Shown in pieces: positions 35,267 through 44,587 of a DNA stretch of 64,000 nucleotides. The stretch's first letter is position 1; every line of letters begins with the position of its first letter. The stretch is taken from positions 1-64,000 of the forward strand of contig JARLGW010000011.1 of the NCBI GenBank assembly GCA_031292565.1. The letters are read 5' to 3'. A model generated the notes under the pieces. It was not told the origin of the DNA. It saw only the letters and a program-made list of their open reading frames with translations, and made no database searches. Origin of the DNA: Paludibacteraceae bacterium. GTDB taxonomy: Bacteria > Bacteroidota > Bacteroidia > Bacteroidales > Paludibacteraceae. The position numbers were made by a program, and so were the translations under genes.

Positions 35267-35339
35267 CTAATATCTTCAATAGCCTTTGTAAAAACGTTAA
35301 AAATAGTTTTCATTCAACTAATTCTGTATAAAAATACAA

Positions 35340-35369
35340 AACGCTCAACATATATACATGTTGAGCGTT
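35340..35369 (-). terminator. Terminator of lysS
   Basis: AACGCTCAACAT (35340-35351) pairs with ATGTTGAGCGTT (35358-35369), loop of 6; T-rich on the leftward side. It lies 23 bases past the lysS stop. Confidence 0.8.
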
Positions 35370-35391
35370 GTTGTTTTATATAAATGGGTTA

Positions 35392-37110
35392 TCAAATTTT
35401 GCTAATCCACTCGGCTACCTCTTCTTTGCTTGGGTTTTTGAGTCCCAATTTATTCTTTTTGTTCAGGCCACAAAGGTCTTGGTGTAGCTTGTTGGGGTTT
35501 TGGTCTTTTAGCGAGGCCACGGTTATGAAACCTGCTTTTTGGATTACGTCCACCCATTCCTCCGAAATACCGATGACGGTATATTTGTCGGCGGTATCTT
35601 TTTTAGCTACTTTTTCAGGACGCATTTGAGGGAACAACAGCACTTCCTGAATAGTCAACTGGTTGGTCATAATCATTATCAAGCGGTCGATACCGATACC
35701 CATACCGGAGGTAGGAGGCATACCGTATTCCAACGCGCGTAGGAAATCCTGATCGATAAACATGGCTTCGTCGTCGCCTTTTTCCGATAGGCGGAGTTGC
35801 TCTTCAAAGCGCGCACGTTGGTCTATCGGGTCGTTAAGTTCGGAGTAGGCGTTGGCCAATTCTTTTCCGTTCACCATCAATTCAAAACGTTCCGTTAGTT
35901 CCGGGTTTTCACGGTGACGTTTACACAGGGGCGACATTTCTATAGGGTAATCGGTGATAAAGGTTGGCTGGATGTAGTTGCCTTCGCATTTTTCGCCGAA
36001 AATTTCATCAATCATTTTGCCAGTACCCATCGTGTCGTTTGCTTCAACATTTAGTTGCTTGCACACCTCGCGCAGTTGTGTTTCATTCATCCCGTTGATG
36101 TCGATACCCGTAAATTCCTTGATGGAATCTATCATGGTAATGCGTTTGAACGGACGTTTGAAGCTGATTACTTTATCGCCCACAGGTACTTCGGTAGAAC
36201 CGGTTACTTCGATGGCGATTTTCTCCAACATTTCTTCGGTAAAGTTCATCATCCAGTTGTAGTCCTTGTAGGAAACATAAATTTCCATCGCCGTGAATTC
36301 GGGGTTGTGCGTTCTGTCCATGCCTTCGTTACGGAAGTTACGGGAGAATTCATATACACCTTCAAAACCACCTACAATAAGGCGTTTCAAATACAATTCG
36401 TTGGCCACACGCATGTATAGATCGATGTCCAACGCATTGTGGTGGGTGATAAACGGGCGGGCGGAGGCTCCGCCGGGTATGGGTTGAAGCACGGGGGTAT
36501 CTACTTCCAAATAGCCTTTGTCGTTGAAGAAATTACGCATGGTGTTGAACACCTTGGTGCGTTTGATGAACACCTCTTTCACTCCGTCGTTCACTACTAA
36601 ATCCACGTAGCGTTGGCGGTAGCGTAGTTCGGGGTCTTCAAAGGCATCGTAAGCTACCCCGTCTTTGTATTTCACGATGGGTAGCGGGCGAAGCGATTTA
36701 CTTAGCACGGTAAGCTCTTGGGCATGTACCGAAATTTCGCCCGTTTGGGTGCGGAACACGAATCCTTTGATGCCGATAAAATCGCCGATGTCCAATAGTT
36801 TTTTGAACACGGTGTTGTACATTTCGGGTTGTGCCTCAGTGGCAATGTCGTCCCGGCTTACATATACTTGCGTGCGTCCTTCGGAGTCTTGTAACTCGAT
36901 GAAGGATGCTTTACCCATGATGCGGCGGCTCATAATACGGCCGGCTATGGTTACGGTGCGTTGTGGTGCATCGTCTTGAAACGTTTTTTTTATTTCGTCG
37001 GAATAACCGGTTACTATATACTCGGCAGCCGGGTAAGGCTCAATACCTAATTTACGAAGCTCGTCAAGGCTCTGACGGCGTAGGGTTTCTTGTTCGGATA
37101 GTTCGCTCAT
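35392..37110 (-). CDS. lysS: Lysyl-tRNA synthetase, class II, with C-terminal extension
   Basis: 572 residues, about 65 longer than the E. coli enzyme. The N-terminal OB-fold anticodon-binding domain (VTIAGRIMSRRIMGKASFIE, about residues 50-150) is followed by the class II catalytic core: motif 2 FRNEGMDRTHNPEFTAMEIY and motif 3 GMGIGIDRLIMIM. After the usual end, near residue 500, an extra stretch (VGISEEWVDVIQKAGFITVA to SKEEVAEWISKI) looks like a small helical helix-hairpin-helix domain, known to occur in Bacteroidetes LysS. It charges tRNA-Lys with lysine. It has its own promoter and terminator. Confidence 0.95.
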   Translation of the reverse strand: MSELSEQETLRRQSLDELRKLGIEPYPAAEYIVTGYSDEIKKTFQDDAPQRTVTIAGRIMSRRIMGKASFIELQDSEGRTQVYVSRDDIATEAQPEMYNTVFKKLLDIGDFIGIKGFVFRTQTGEISVHAQELTVLSKSLRPLPIVKYKDGVAYDAFEDPELRYRQRYVDLVVNDGVKEVFIKRTKVFNTMRNFFNDKGYLEVDTPVLQPIPGGASARPFITHHNALDIDLYMRVANELYLKRLIVGGFEGVYEFSRNFRNEGMDRTHNPEFTAMEIYVSYKDYNWMMNFTEEMLEKIAIEVTGSTEVPVGDKVISFKRPFKRITMIDSIKEFTGIDINGMNETQLREVCKQLNVEANDTMGTGKMIDEIFGEKCEGNYIQPTFITDYPIEMSPLCKRHRENPELTERFELMVNGKELANAYSELNDPIDQRARFEEQLRLSEKGDDEAMFIDQDFLRALEYGMPPTSGMGIGIDRLIMIMTNQLTIQEVLLFPQMRPEKVAKKDTADKYTVIGISEEWVDVIQKAGFITVASLKDQNPNKLHQDLCGLNKKNKLGLKNPSKEEVAEWISKI

Positions 37111-37179
37111 TTACTATTTGAAAATTTACTATTTTACACAAAGAGTAAGCTGAATTTCAGATTACTAAAAAAGAGTTTG

Positions 37180-37210
37180 CAAAAGTACAATTTTATTCAG
37201 AATCAGTCAA
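37180..37210 (-). promoter_or_regulatory. Promoter of lysS
   Basis: Minus strand TTG (37210-37208), 20-base spacer, TACTTTTG (37187-37180). About 70 bases before the lysS start codon. Confidence 0.7.
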
Positions 37211-37213
37211 CAA

Positions 37214-37244
37214 AAAAAGCGACTCGTTTGGGGAATCGCTTTTT
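37214..37244 (-). terminator. Terminator of the 268-residue T9SS gene
   Basis: AAAAAGCGA (37214-37222) pairs with TCGCTTTTT (37236-37244); T-rich on the minus strand. It overlaps the lysS promoter region, so the leftward transcript ends where lysS initiation begins. Confidence 0.75.
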
Positions 37245-37264
37245 CTTATATTGTTTGAAGTTTA

Positions 37265-38071
37265 TTATTTTACTATGAATCGATTGGATATGCCATTGTA
37301 GGTGTAAATATATGTGCCCGGTTCGTAACCCGAAACATTTAAAAGAATCTTATCAAACACGGAATCGATTGTTTTTTGTTCTATAAGCAACCCTTTCGTG
37401 TTGTATATCGACATTGTAGTGGTGGTGCCCGATGCGATTGAATAAGGCAATGTTACCGTGGTGGATGCAGGGTTAGGGTATGGGCTATCTGAAACCGTAG
37501 CCGATTTAAGTGATACGCTTGATAATGTTCCGGGTAAAGTGTATATGCTTGTTACACTGTCGGTTGAATTCAGTCCTATAATTAGTTTTAATTTGCTGTC
37601 GGTTGTTTGTATGATTTTAGCATATCTTTTTACTCCAAAATCTTGTAATAAAGTACCGTCTTCATCATATAATTGCAAGGAATAGGTAGAGCTACACATC
37701 ATACACCATGATAGCACTAAAAATTCAATTTTGTCATCCGAATTAAATAAGTGTTTAGTAGCAAATACGCCATAAGGGTTTAAAAATAAGTCTGTGTTAT
37801 AGTCACCTTGATCTATGCTCTTGGTTGAAGGGATTGCCAACGTGCTTTCTTTGTACACACTATAATCCGAGTTGTATATTTTTATTTTGGTATTTATGTT
37901 TGGACTTGTTCCTGTACTTGAAACTGTGTAGAAAAAAGAAGTTGTAGCTTCATCAGAAGGATAGATGGGGGTTGTCAGTGATGTTTCCTTGGTAAGGTAA
38001 TCGGCAGCTGAGGCTGTGGTTGTACATAATAATGCAAAACAAATGGAAATAATGGTTAGTATCTTTTTCAT
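37265..38071 (-). CDS. Small secreted protein with T9SS type A sorting domain
   Basis: 268 residues. Signal peptide MKKILTIISICFALLCTTTA, cut before or after SAADY. The body (about residues 25-190) is beta-rich with strands such as TSFFYTVSSTG and YSLQLYDEDGTLLQDFGV and a CMMCS cluster; no family recognised. The C-terminal 75 residues, PYPNPASTTVTLPYSIASGT with NTKGLLIEQKTID and ending YNGISNRFIVK, are a clear T9SS type A sorting domain. The protein should reach the cell surface or the medium. A -7-like TACATTTG on the minus strand at 38108-38101 lies about 30 bases before the start. Confidence 0.8.
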   Translation of the reverse strand: MKKILTIISICFALLCTTTASAADYLTKETSLTTPIYPSDEATTSFFYTVSSTGTSPNINTKIKIYNSDYSVYKESTLAIPSTKSIDQGDYNTDLFLNPYGVFATKHLFNSDDKIEFLVLSWCMMCSSTYSLQLYDEDGTLLQDFGVKRYAKIIQTTDSKLKLIIGLNSTDSVTSIYTLPGTLSSVSLKSATVSDSPYPNPASTTVTLPYSIASGTTTTMSIYNTKGLLIEQKTIDSVFDKILLNVSGYEPGTYIYTYNGISNRFIVK

Positions 38072-38292
38072 TTCTATATGGAATTAAATTGTTTGAATTG
38101 CAAATGTAGAATATTTTTTGATTTATTTGTCTGGAGGATTATTTTTTTAACTAAAAATCGGAATGGGTTGTTATGAGCTGGGCAGCGTTTTTAGTTCGGA
38201 ACGTTTGCTCATTTACTATTGATTTTTATTCAATATATGGATAAGAAGAAGTGATTCGTTGACTCATTTGAGTTTTTTATAATCAATTTTTG

Positions 38293-39012
38293 TCAATGCT
38301 TAGAATTGCTGTACAAGTCTTTAAAAATAGATGAAAATGTTTTGAAAATGGTTTTTTCTTCTATCGGCGATCTTTGTCTTTCGTCGTTCGTATAAAATAT
38401 AAAATGCCTAGTTTGTTTGTCGATGATAACCATTTTTGTTGCTAAGTTTGTGCTATTACCACTGGGTAGATTGCTAAATAACACCCCTGCAAGTAGACCT
38501 CCAGCCAGTCCGCCAACTACGGCTCCTACTACAATTTCGGGGTACATGTTGGGTGTAGAATTGCCTTGGTAAAACACGATGCCAAAGTATCTTCCTTTTT
38601 GTTTTTTAAGTAAATTTTCCAAATCGCTGCCAATCCCTATTTCGGAAAAGGCATCTTCGGATATGTTTTCAAATTTTGGAATTACATTAACTAAATATTC
38701 TGTTGCAGCTAAAGAAAAAGTGGTATCATTATTCTCGTAAGTTATAGCATATTTGTTTGTTGTGCTTTGAATTATTTTTTTGAATCTAGTAAGGAAAATG
38801 TGATTAAGAGAGTCGTTGGGTATTATTTTTGATTTTGCACTACATTTTATACACCCTATAGCGGGTAGAATATGAATTGTGTCAATTGTATTCTTGTGAA
38901 GAAATTCCGTATTGGCTAAGCTGTTTGCAAATAGGGTGTTTGCGAATAAGCTGTTTTGTGAAGGTGATAAGATGATGATGAAAATTGCTAATAGAAAAAT
39001 TTGTTTTTTCAT
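38293..39012 (-). CDS. Secreted/envelope protein, unknown function
   Basis: 239 residues. N-terminal signal peptide MKKQIFLLAIFIIILSPSQN, followed by an odd short repetition, LFANTLFANSLAN. A CIKC motif near residue 54 could bind metal or form a disulfide. Near residue 165 a glycine-rich hydrophobic segment, VVGAVVGGLAGGLLAGVLF, resembles the glycine-zipper membrane segments of stress-induced envelope proteins. No family was recognised. It sits 14 bases downstream of the antiporter gene on the same strand, so it may be co-transcribed with it. Confidence 0.6.
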   Translation of the reverse strand: MKKQIFLLAIFIIILSPSQNSLFANTLFANSLANTEFLHKNTIDTIHILPAIGCIKCSAKSKIIPNDSLNHIFLTRFKKIIQSTTNKYAITYENNDTTFSLAATEYLVNVIPKFENISEDAFSEIGIGSDLENLLKKQKGRYFGIVFYQGNSTPNMYPEIVVGAVVGGLAGGLLAGVLFSNLPSGNSTNLATKMVIIDKQTRHFIFYTNDERQRSPIEEKTIFKTFSSIFKDLYSNSKH

Positions 39013-39026
39013 AGAAAGAATATTTT

Positions 39027-41273
39027 TTATTTATGATCCTCCACAAGTTCTTTTATTTTTTGTCGTTCGCCTACCAGCCATAGAATATCTCCCGGGCGGA
39101 AATCCTCCGTTACGTCGGGGTTCATTTTGGAGCTGCGACCACGTTCGATGCCTATTACCATGCAGTTGTATTTATCGCGTAGTTTGGCGGTGCTGATGGT
39201 TTTGCCTATCAGATGTGAATTACCGTCCAGCAATATTTGTTCCAGGAATACTTCTTTTTTTGATTTAATGTCTTTGTCGCGTTCAGATATACATTCGTCC
39301 ATAGAGTAATTGAATTTCATCAATTGCTTATCCGTACCCACCACCACTATTCTATCGTGAGGGTATAGAAATTCGCCTCCACCGGGTATGTTAATACGGT
39401 CGTCGCCCCGGATAATGGATACAATGTTTACCCCATAATGTTCGCGCATGTGTATTTCACGCAGCGGTTTGCCCACGTTGGGTGAGTGTGGGTGTATTTC
39501 AAATTCGGCCAGGTGAATGTCGCGCGAAAGCAGGTGGCGAACAAACTCTTTGCGCATAGGGCGTTCGCTGTCGGCTTTTTTCTGCCTTGCCGTGAGGTTG
39601 CTCAAGAAGCGGGTTTCTATATTGATGGAACCACGTTTCAGCCAGTTGGAGAACATGGTGAAGGCTATTACCGAGAACGCTATAAGGAACAGGATAGTCC
39701 ATCCAAACTGAAAGAAATTACCCAGCACATACATTACCAAGCCGATGCAAAGCATAATACGTACAATCATCAGGCTGATAAGGGGGCCTTTGTTCATGTC
39801 CTGTTCCTGCAACAAGGTGCGGATGGTTTTGTTTTTCTTTACCATGATGGCTCGCAAAAACGGAGCCATAGCCAGGATGATAACAAAAGCCGAAACGGTG
39901 TGCCCCCACACTCCGTTGTTTATCTTGCAGATAAGAGGGTCAACGTACCTTAGCCCCAGAAAGATAATGGTAATGGTGATGGCCAGGTAGATGAGTACAA
40001 TACGTGTAAGATCTTTAATTAATTCAGCCCAAATGCTTTGGGTGTTGGCTAGTTGGGGTGTAAACGATAGCTTCTGTATCGCTTTTAACCAACTTGCCGG
40101 AAGTATATGCACCAGTCTTTTATAAGCGGGCTCGGACAGGCGGATAAGAAACGGGGTGAGGAAGGTGGTAAGCACCGATACGGCTACAATGATGGGGTAA
40201 AGTTGGGCATCGGTTACTTTAAGGCTAATACCTAGCGAGGCGATGATAAATGCAAATTCGCCCACTTGAGCCAAACTGAACCCCGACTGTATGGCTACCT
40301 TGAGCGTTTGTCCCGAAAGGAGCATACCGATAAAGCCGAACGTGATTTGCCCGAACACTACCACGAAGGTAATGAGCATAATGGGTAGCCAGTATTGCGT
40401 AAGCCCGAAAGGGTTAATCATCATCCCCACGGATACGAAGAAGATGGCTCCAAACAGATTTTTCACGGGGCGGGTTAGGTGCTCTATGCGTTCGGCTTCC
40501 AAGGTTTCGGCTAATAACGAACCCATCACGAATGCACCCAGGGCTGCCGAGAAGCCTATTTTGGTGGCAAGGATAACCATTCCTAGGCAGAGGGCTAACG
40601 AGATAACGAGCAGGGTTTCGTCGTTCAGCCATTTTTTTGCTCTTTTTAGGAACGTGGGCAGTAGGTATATGCCACTGATAAACCATATAAGGATGAACAT
40701 GCCTAAGCGCAGGATGTTGAAAATCATGTCCCAACCCGAAATTTCTTTGCTCACCGAAATGGTGGAGAGTAATACCATCAACACCACGGCTACTAAATCT
40801 TCCACGATAAGCACCCCGATTACCAACCCTGCAAACAACTGGTTGCGCAAACCCATATCTTCAAACGACTTGATAATAATGGTGGTGGACGACATGGCCA
40901 GCATTCCGCCTAAGAACATACAGTTGATGTGCGACCAGCCTAGCACTTTACCCGTCATGTAGCCCAACGTGAGCATGCCTATTACTACGGTGATAGCAGT
41001 GATAAAGGCGGTGCCGCCTATGTGAAAAAGTTTTTTGAAACTAAAATCAAGTCCTAAGGAAAAAAGGAGGAAGATAACGCCAATATCGGCCCAAGTCTTG
41101 ATGTTTTGTATATCGGCCACATGAAAGATGTTGAGCGAAGGTCCCGCTATAATGCCGGCTATGATGTACCCTAGCACCACCGGCTGCTTGATGGCTTTAA
41201 ACAGCAGGGTTATAATACCCGCGGAGAGGAGTATTACCGCTAGATCGGATATGAGCGTGGGTAAATGATTCAT
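39027..41273 (-). CDS. CPA2-family cation:proton antiporter with two RCK-C domains
   Basis: 748 residues. The N-terminal about 385 residues have 12-13 hydrophobic segments of the Na+/H+ exchanger (KefB/CPA2) fold, including GLDFSFKKLFHIGG and LAMSSTTIIIKSFEDMGLR. More membrane segments extend to about residue 540. The C-terminal part has two RCK-C (TrkA-C) domains, at about 575-660 (EFEIHPHSPNVGKPLREIHM...PHDRIVVVG) and about 668-745 (GKTISTAKLRDKYNCMVIGI...GDILWLVG). Unlike KefB/KefC it has no clear Rossmann KTN domain. Likely exchange is K+ or Na+ for H+. It lies in the potassium-transport region near kup and kdp. On the minus strand TATTTTTG (41300-41293) is a likely -7 element. Confidence 0.85.
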   Translation of the reverse strand: MNHLPTLISDLAVILLSAGIITLLFKAIKQPVVLGYIIAGIIAGPSLNIFHVADIQNIKTWADIGVIFLLFSLGLDFSFKKLFHIGGTAFITAITVVIGMLTLGYMTGKVLGWSHINCMFLGGMLAMSSTTIIIKSFEDMGLRNQLFAGLVIGVLIVEDLVAVVLMVLLSTISVSKEISGWDMIFNILRLGMFILIWFISGIYLLPTFLKRAKKWLNDETLLVISLALCLGMVILATKIGFSAALGAFVMGSLLAETLEAERIEHLTRPVKNLFGAIFFVSVGMMINPFGLTQYWLPIMLITFVVVFGQITFGFIGMLLSGQTLKVAIQSGFSLAQVGEFAFIIASLGISLKVTDAQLYPIIVAVSVLTTFLTPFLIRLSEPAYKRLVHILPASWLKAIQKLSFTPQLANTQSIWAELIKDLTRIVLIYLAITITIIFLGLRYVDPLICKINNGVWGHTVSAFVIILAMAPFLRAIMVKKNKTIRTLLQEQDMNKGPLISLMIVRIMLCIGLVMYVLGNFFQFGWTILFLIAFSVIAFTMFSNWLKRGSINIETRFLSNLTARQKKADSERPMRKEFVRHLLSRDIHLAEFEIHPHSPNVGKPLREIHMREHYGVNIVSIIRGDDRINIPGGGEFLYPHDRIVVVGTDKQLMKFNYSMDECISERDKDIKSKKEVFLEQILLDGNSHLIGKTISTAKLRDKYNCMVIGIERGRSSKMNPDVTEDFRPGDILWLVGERQKIKELVEDHK

Positions 41274-41432
41274 GAAAAATTAATGCTTTTTGCAAAAATA
41301 ACGATTCTGAAAAGGTTTTCCGTAAATTTCTTTTCTACGGCTTTATAATTATGAAATTTTTATGATTTACCACGTTAGCCAACAATGAAAAGCAATGAAA
41401 TATAAACAAAGGAAGAGCTGAAATAGTTTTGC

Positions 41433-42347
41433 CTAGTGCATCAAGTCTGTTATTCGGCTTATTTTTTCTTCCATTGGTAGCAGGGCATCAATCCAATGAA
41501 TTTTCAATCCCCGCTTTTCCATGCCCCTAAACCATGTCATTTGCCGTTTGGCAAACTGATGAATGGCTATTTCGAGTTCGTGAAACATGTCGTTGTAAGG
41601 TAGTTGCCCGGTGCAATACAGCGTGAGGTACTTGTATTCCAGCCCGTAATACAGTAAGTCGTCCGGGTTGATGCCGCTGACCAATAAGTTTTTCACTTCA
41701 TCTACCATACCCTCATCCATCCGTTTTTGCAGGCGTTCGCTAATGCGTTTGCGTCGTTCCTCCCGTTCAATATCCAACCCTATGATGAGGCTTTGTATGG
41801 GTGGATAGTCGGTTATATTTACGTCATGGGTTTTATAATATTCGGCTATTTCGATGGCTCGGATGGCACGTTTGGCCGTGTCAACATCCGATTTGTTGTG
41901 TAAGGTAACGTATTCGGCCAGCATCAGTTCCAGTTCGGGCAATGTTTTATTTTGGAGGCGTTGGCGTAAGTCGGGGTTCTCTGGCACCTCTACCAGCTTG
42001 TATCCTTTTAGCACGGCTTCGATGTATAAACCAGTACCTCCGCAAAGGATGGGCAGCTTTCCTCTCTGTTGAATATCCTCGTAAGCGTGTACAAAATCCC
42101 GTTGAAATTCATATACATTGTACTTGTAGCCGGGGGCGGCGATGTCTACCAAGTGATAAGGAATCGTCGTCCCGTCCACGGTGTATTCATTCAAATCTTT
42201 TCCCGTCCCGATGTCCATTCCCCTGTATAATTGCCGGGAATCGCCACTGATAATTTCGCCTTCGGTTCTTGCCGCTAACCGTGTGGCTACGCTTGTTTTG
42301 CCACAGGCAGTGGGGCCTAATATGGTGATTAGATTGTAAGCAGACAT
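41433..42347 (-). CDS. miaA: tRNA dimethylallyltransferase
   Basis: 304 residues. P-loop GPTACGKTSVA near residue 11, followed by GDSRQLYRGMDIGTGK with the catalytic Asp, YHLVDIAAPGYKYNVYEFQRDF, the GGTGLYIEAVLKG motif, and ALEIAxY-like IRAIEIAEYYKT. The C-terminal QFAKRQMTWFRG is the family's closing signature. Reaction: dimethylallyl diphosphate plus tRNA A37 to i6A37 in tRNAs reading codons that start with U, which improves decoding. Its start codon lies about 200 bases from the divergent kup gene. Confidence 0.95.
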   Translation of the reverse strand: MSAYNLITILGPTACGKTSVATRLAARTEGEIISGDSRQLYRGMDIGTGKDLNEYTVDGTTIPYHLVDIAAPGYKYNVYEFQRDFVHAYEDIQQRGKLPILCGGTGLYIEAVLKGYKLVEVPENPDLRQRLQNKTLPELELMLAEYVTLHNKSDVDTAKRAIRAIEIAEYYKTHDVNITDYPPIQSLIIGLDIEREERRKRISERLQKRMDEGMVDEVKNLLVSGINPDDLLYYGLEYKYLTLYCTGQLPYNDMFHELEIAIHQFAKRQMTWFRGMEKRGLKIHWIDALLPMEEKISRITDLMH

Positions 42348-42419
42348 GAGTGTTTTTATTCTATGCTCAAAGATAAAAAGAAATAGTGTAGAATGGCAAC
42401 GTTATTTCCTATTGATAAA

Positions 42420-42456
42420 TCTTTATATTTTCTTTATACAATTGGACATAAATTTG
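42420..42456 (+). promoter_or_regulatory. kup promoter with tandem KdpE-like operator
   Basis: TCTTTATA (42420-42427), 3 bases, TCTTTATA (42431-42438), then 10 bases, then -7 TAAATTTG (42449-42456). No TTG -33 element is present. The kdpF upstream region has the same direct repeat at the same distance from its -7 box. The pattern TTTATA-N5-TTTATA is close to my recollection of the E. coli KdpE site (TTTATA-N5-TTTACA). Regulation by the KdpE encoded at 44588-45271 is inferred. Confidence 0.6.
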
Positions 42457-42550
42457 CATACTTTCTATTCTTTTAGAAAGAGAATTCAAATTAATACAAA
42501 CAAAAGAATAAAATTAAGTTCATCTTTTTTATCTAAAATTTTTATTTTTC

Positions 42551-44518
42551 ATGGAAACAACAAAAAAAAGTGCTGTGAGTAAAGTAACAACGGCAGGGTT
42601 GCTTGTTGCCCTAGGTATTATCTATGGTGACATTGGTACCAGTCCGTTGTATGTGTTGAAGGCCATTGTTGGCACGCGTCCTGTTACCGAAATTTTGGTT
42701 TACGGAGGGGTCTCGTGTGTATTTTGGACGCTTGTGTTTCAAACCACCGTTAAATACATCTGGTTAACCCTTCAAGCGGATAATCATGGTGAGGGGGGTA
42801 TCTTCTCGTTGTACGCGTTAGTTAACAAGTATGGTAAAAAACTGGTGATCCCTACCATTTTGGGTGCTACCACGTTGCTGGCCGATGGTATTATTACACC
42901 ACCCATTTCGGTTGCCTCGGCTATTGAAGGCTTGCAAATAGTAGTGCCTAGTTTGCAAACGGTACCTATCGTGATTATCATTCTTTCCGTTTTGTTTTTT
43001 GCACAACGTTATGGTACACAGAAGATAGGAAGTGCTTTTGGTCCGGTTATGTTTGTTTGGTTTGCTATGATATTTGTAATGGGAGCCTTGGAAATTTCGC
43101 ATTACCCCGATGTGCTAAAAGCTCTAAGCCCTTATTATGCTTATGTATTGCTTACTCAATATCCCCAAGGTTTTTGGTTGCTAGGTGCCGTGTTCCTTTG
43201 TACTACCGGTGCCGAAGCTTTGTACTCCGACCTGGGACATTGCGGTAAGAAAAATATTCGTATTACCTGGACTTATGTAAAAATATGCTTGGTAACCAGC
43301 TATGTAGGGCAGGCTGCCTGGATTATGCACAGTGGTGGAAGTTTCTTGAACGGTAGAAATCCTTTTTTCGAGATGATGCCACATTGGTTCCTTATCACAG
43401 GTATTATCATTGCCACACTGGCCACCATCATTGCCTCTCAGGCTCTTATCACGGGTTCGTACACGCTGATAAACGAAGCCATGAACTTAAATTTCTGGCC
43501 ACGTATAGCGGTGCATCAACCAACTAAACACAAAGGACAGATATACATCCCCAGTGTAAACAATATATTATGGTTCGGCTGTATTTTGATGATTTTGTAT
43601 TTCAAAAGTTCTACCCACATGGAGGCAGCTTATGGCTTCTCTATCACTATTGCCATGTTGATGACCTCGTTGTTACTTTGCTATTACCTACTGTATAAAA
43701 AACAAGTGGCATGGGGTTGGGTTATTTTGTTCATGGTAGTGTTTGGGTCTATCGAATCTTCTTTCTTTATTACTAACGTGGCTAAAATCAAAGAACGATG
43801 GATGTTCCTTTTCTTTGAACTGTTTATTTTCCTAACCATGTACACGTGGTATTATGCCCGAAAGGTGAACAACCGCTTTACTAAATTTGTGGAAATAAAA
43901 CCTTATGCTTCCTTAATAAAGGAACTTCGAAATGATGAAAGTATTCCATTGGAAACATCACATTTGGTTTACCTAACCAAGGCGAATAACCCGCATGAGA
44001 TTGAAGAAAAATTGATGAATTCCATACTTTCCAACAGACCTAAACGGGCTTACTATTATTGGTTTTTGCATATCAATCGCGTGGAAGAACCGTATGAGCT
44101 TACGTGGAGTACGTTGGAACTGGCCGACCATATGATTAAAATCAACGTGAATGTGGGCTTCCGAGTACAGATGCGTTCGGAACTTTATTTTAAACGAATT
44201 ATTCGTGAACTGACAGCTAGCAAAGAGTTTGGGTTGGATGCAGAAACAAATAAGATATGTAAATACACCAACGAGCATAGCTTTAAATTTGTGGTGATAG
44301 AGAAATATCTTTCTATTGAAAATGAATTCTCCTTCCGAGACGGTATTCTGCTTAAATCTTATTTCTTCCTTAAACGCTTAGGTTTGAGCGACCGGAGTGC
44401 TTTTGGTTTGGATAAAAGTGATGTGCTGGTAGAGCAAATACCATTGATATACAAACAGGTGAAGGTGGAGAATATGCAACGGGAAGAGTATGCCGTGCAC
44501 AAGAACTTAGTGTTTTAG
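42551..44518 (+). CDS. kup: KUP-family potassium uptake transporter
   Basis: 655 residues. Twelve hydrophobic segments occupy the first about 440 residues; family motifs include GIIYGDIGTSPLYVLKAI near the start, EGGIFSLYALV near residue 80 and TGAEALYSDLGHCGKKNI near residue 220. A cytosolic C-terminal domain of about 215 residues follows (SHLVYLTKANNPHEIEEKL, INRVEEPYELTWSTLEL). Known role: proton-coupled K+ uptake, usually under low external K+ or low pH. It lies convergent to kdpE and shares the apparent operator sequence found before kdpF. The start codon is about 90 bases after the predicted transcript start. Confidence 0.93.
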   Translation: METTKKSAVSKVTTAGLLVALGIIYGDIGTSPLYVLKAIVGTRPVTEILVYGGVSCVFWTLVFQTTVKYIWLTLQADNHGEGGIFSLYALVNKYGKKLVIPTILGATTLLADGIITPPISVASAIEGLQIVVPSLQTVPIVIIILSVLFFAQRYGTQKIGSAFGPVMFVWFAMIFVMGALEISHYPDVLKALSPYYAYVLLTQYPQGFWLLGAVFLCTTGAEALYSDLGHCGKKNIRITWTYVKICLVTSYVGQAAWIMHSGGSFLNGRNPFFEMMPHWFLITGIIIATLATIIASQALITGSYTLINEAMNLNFWPRIAVHQPTKHKGQIYIPSVNNILWFGCILMILYFKSSTHMEAAYGFSITIAMLMTSLLLCYYLLYKKQVAWGWVILFMVVFGSIESSFFITNVAKIKERWMFLFFELFIFLTMYTWYYARKVNNRFTKFVEIKPYASLIKELRNDESIPLETSHLVYLTKANNPHEIEEKLMNSILSNRPKRAYYYWFLHINRVEEPYELTWSTLELADHMIKINVNVGFRVQMRSELYFKRIIRELTASKEFGLDAETNKICKYTNEHSFKFVVIEKYLSIENEFSFRDGILLKSYFFLKRLGLSDRSAFGLDKSDVLVEQIPLIYKQVKVENMQREEYAVHKNLVF

Positions 44519-44545
44519 AAACTTGTTTTGATTATTGAATTATTG

Positions 44546-44587
44546 AAAAGAAAGAGGGATAGTTGAAAAATTGTCCCTCTTTCTTTT
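44546..44587. terminator. Bidirectional terminator between kup and kdpE
   Basis: AAAAGAAAGAGGGA (44546-44559) pairs with TCCCTCTTTCTTTT (44574-44587), 14 bp; T-rich on both exits. Its right arm touches the stop codon of the leftward kdpE. Confidence 0.85.

Noticed and set aside
40291-40962. 223-residue + strand frame
   Set aside because: Shadow of the antiporter gene, no independent features.
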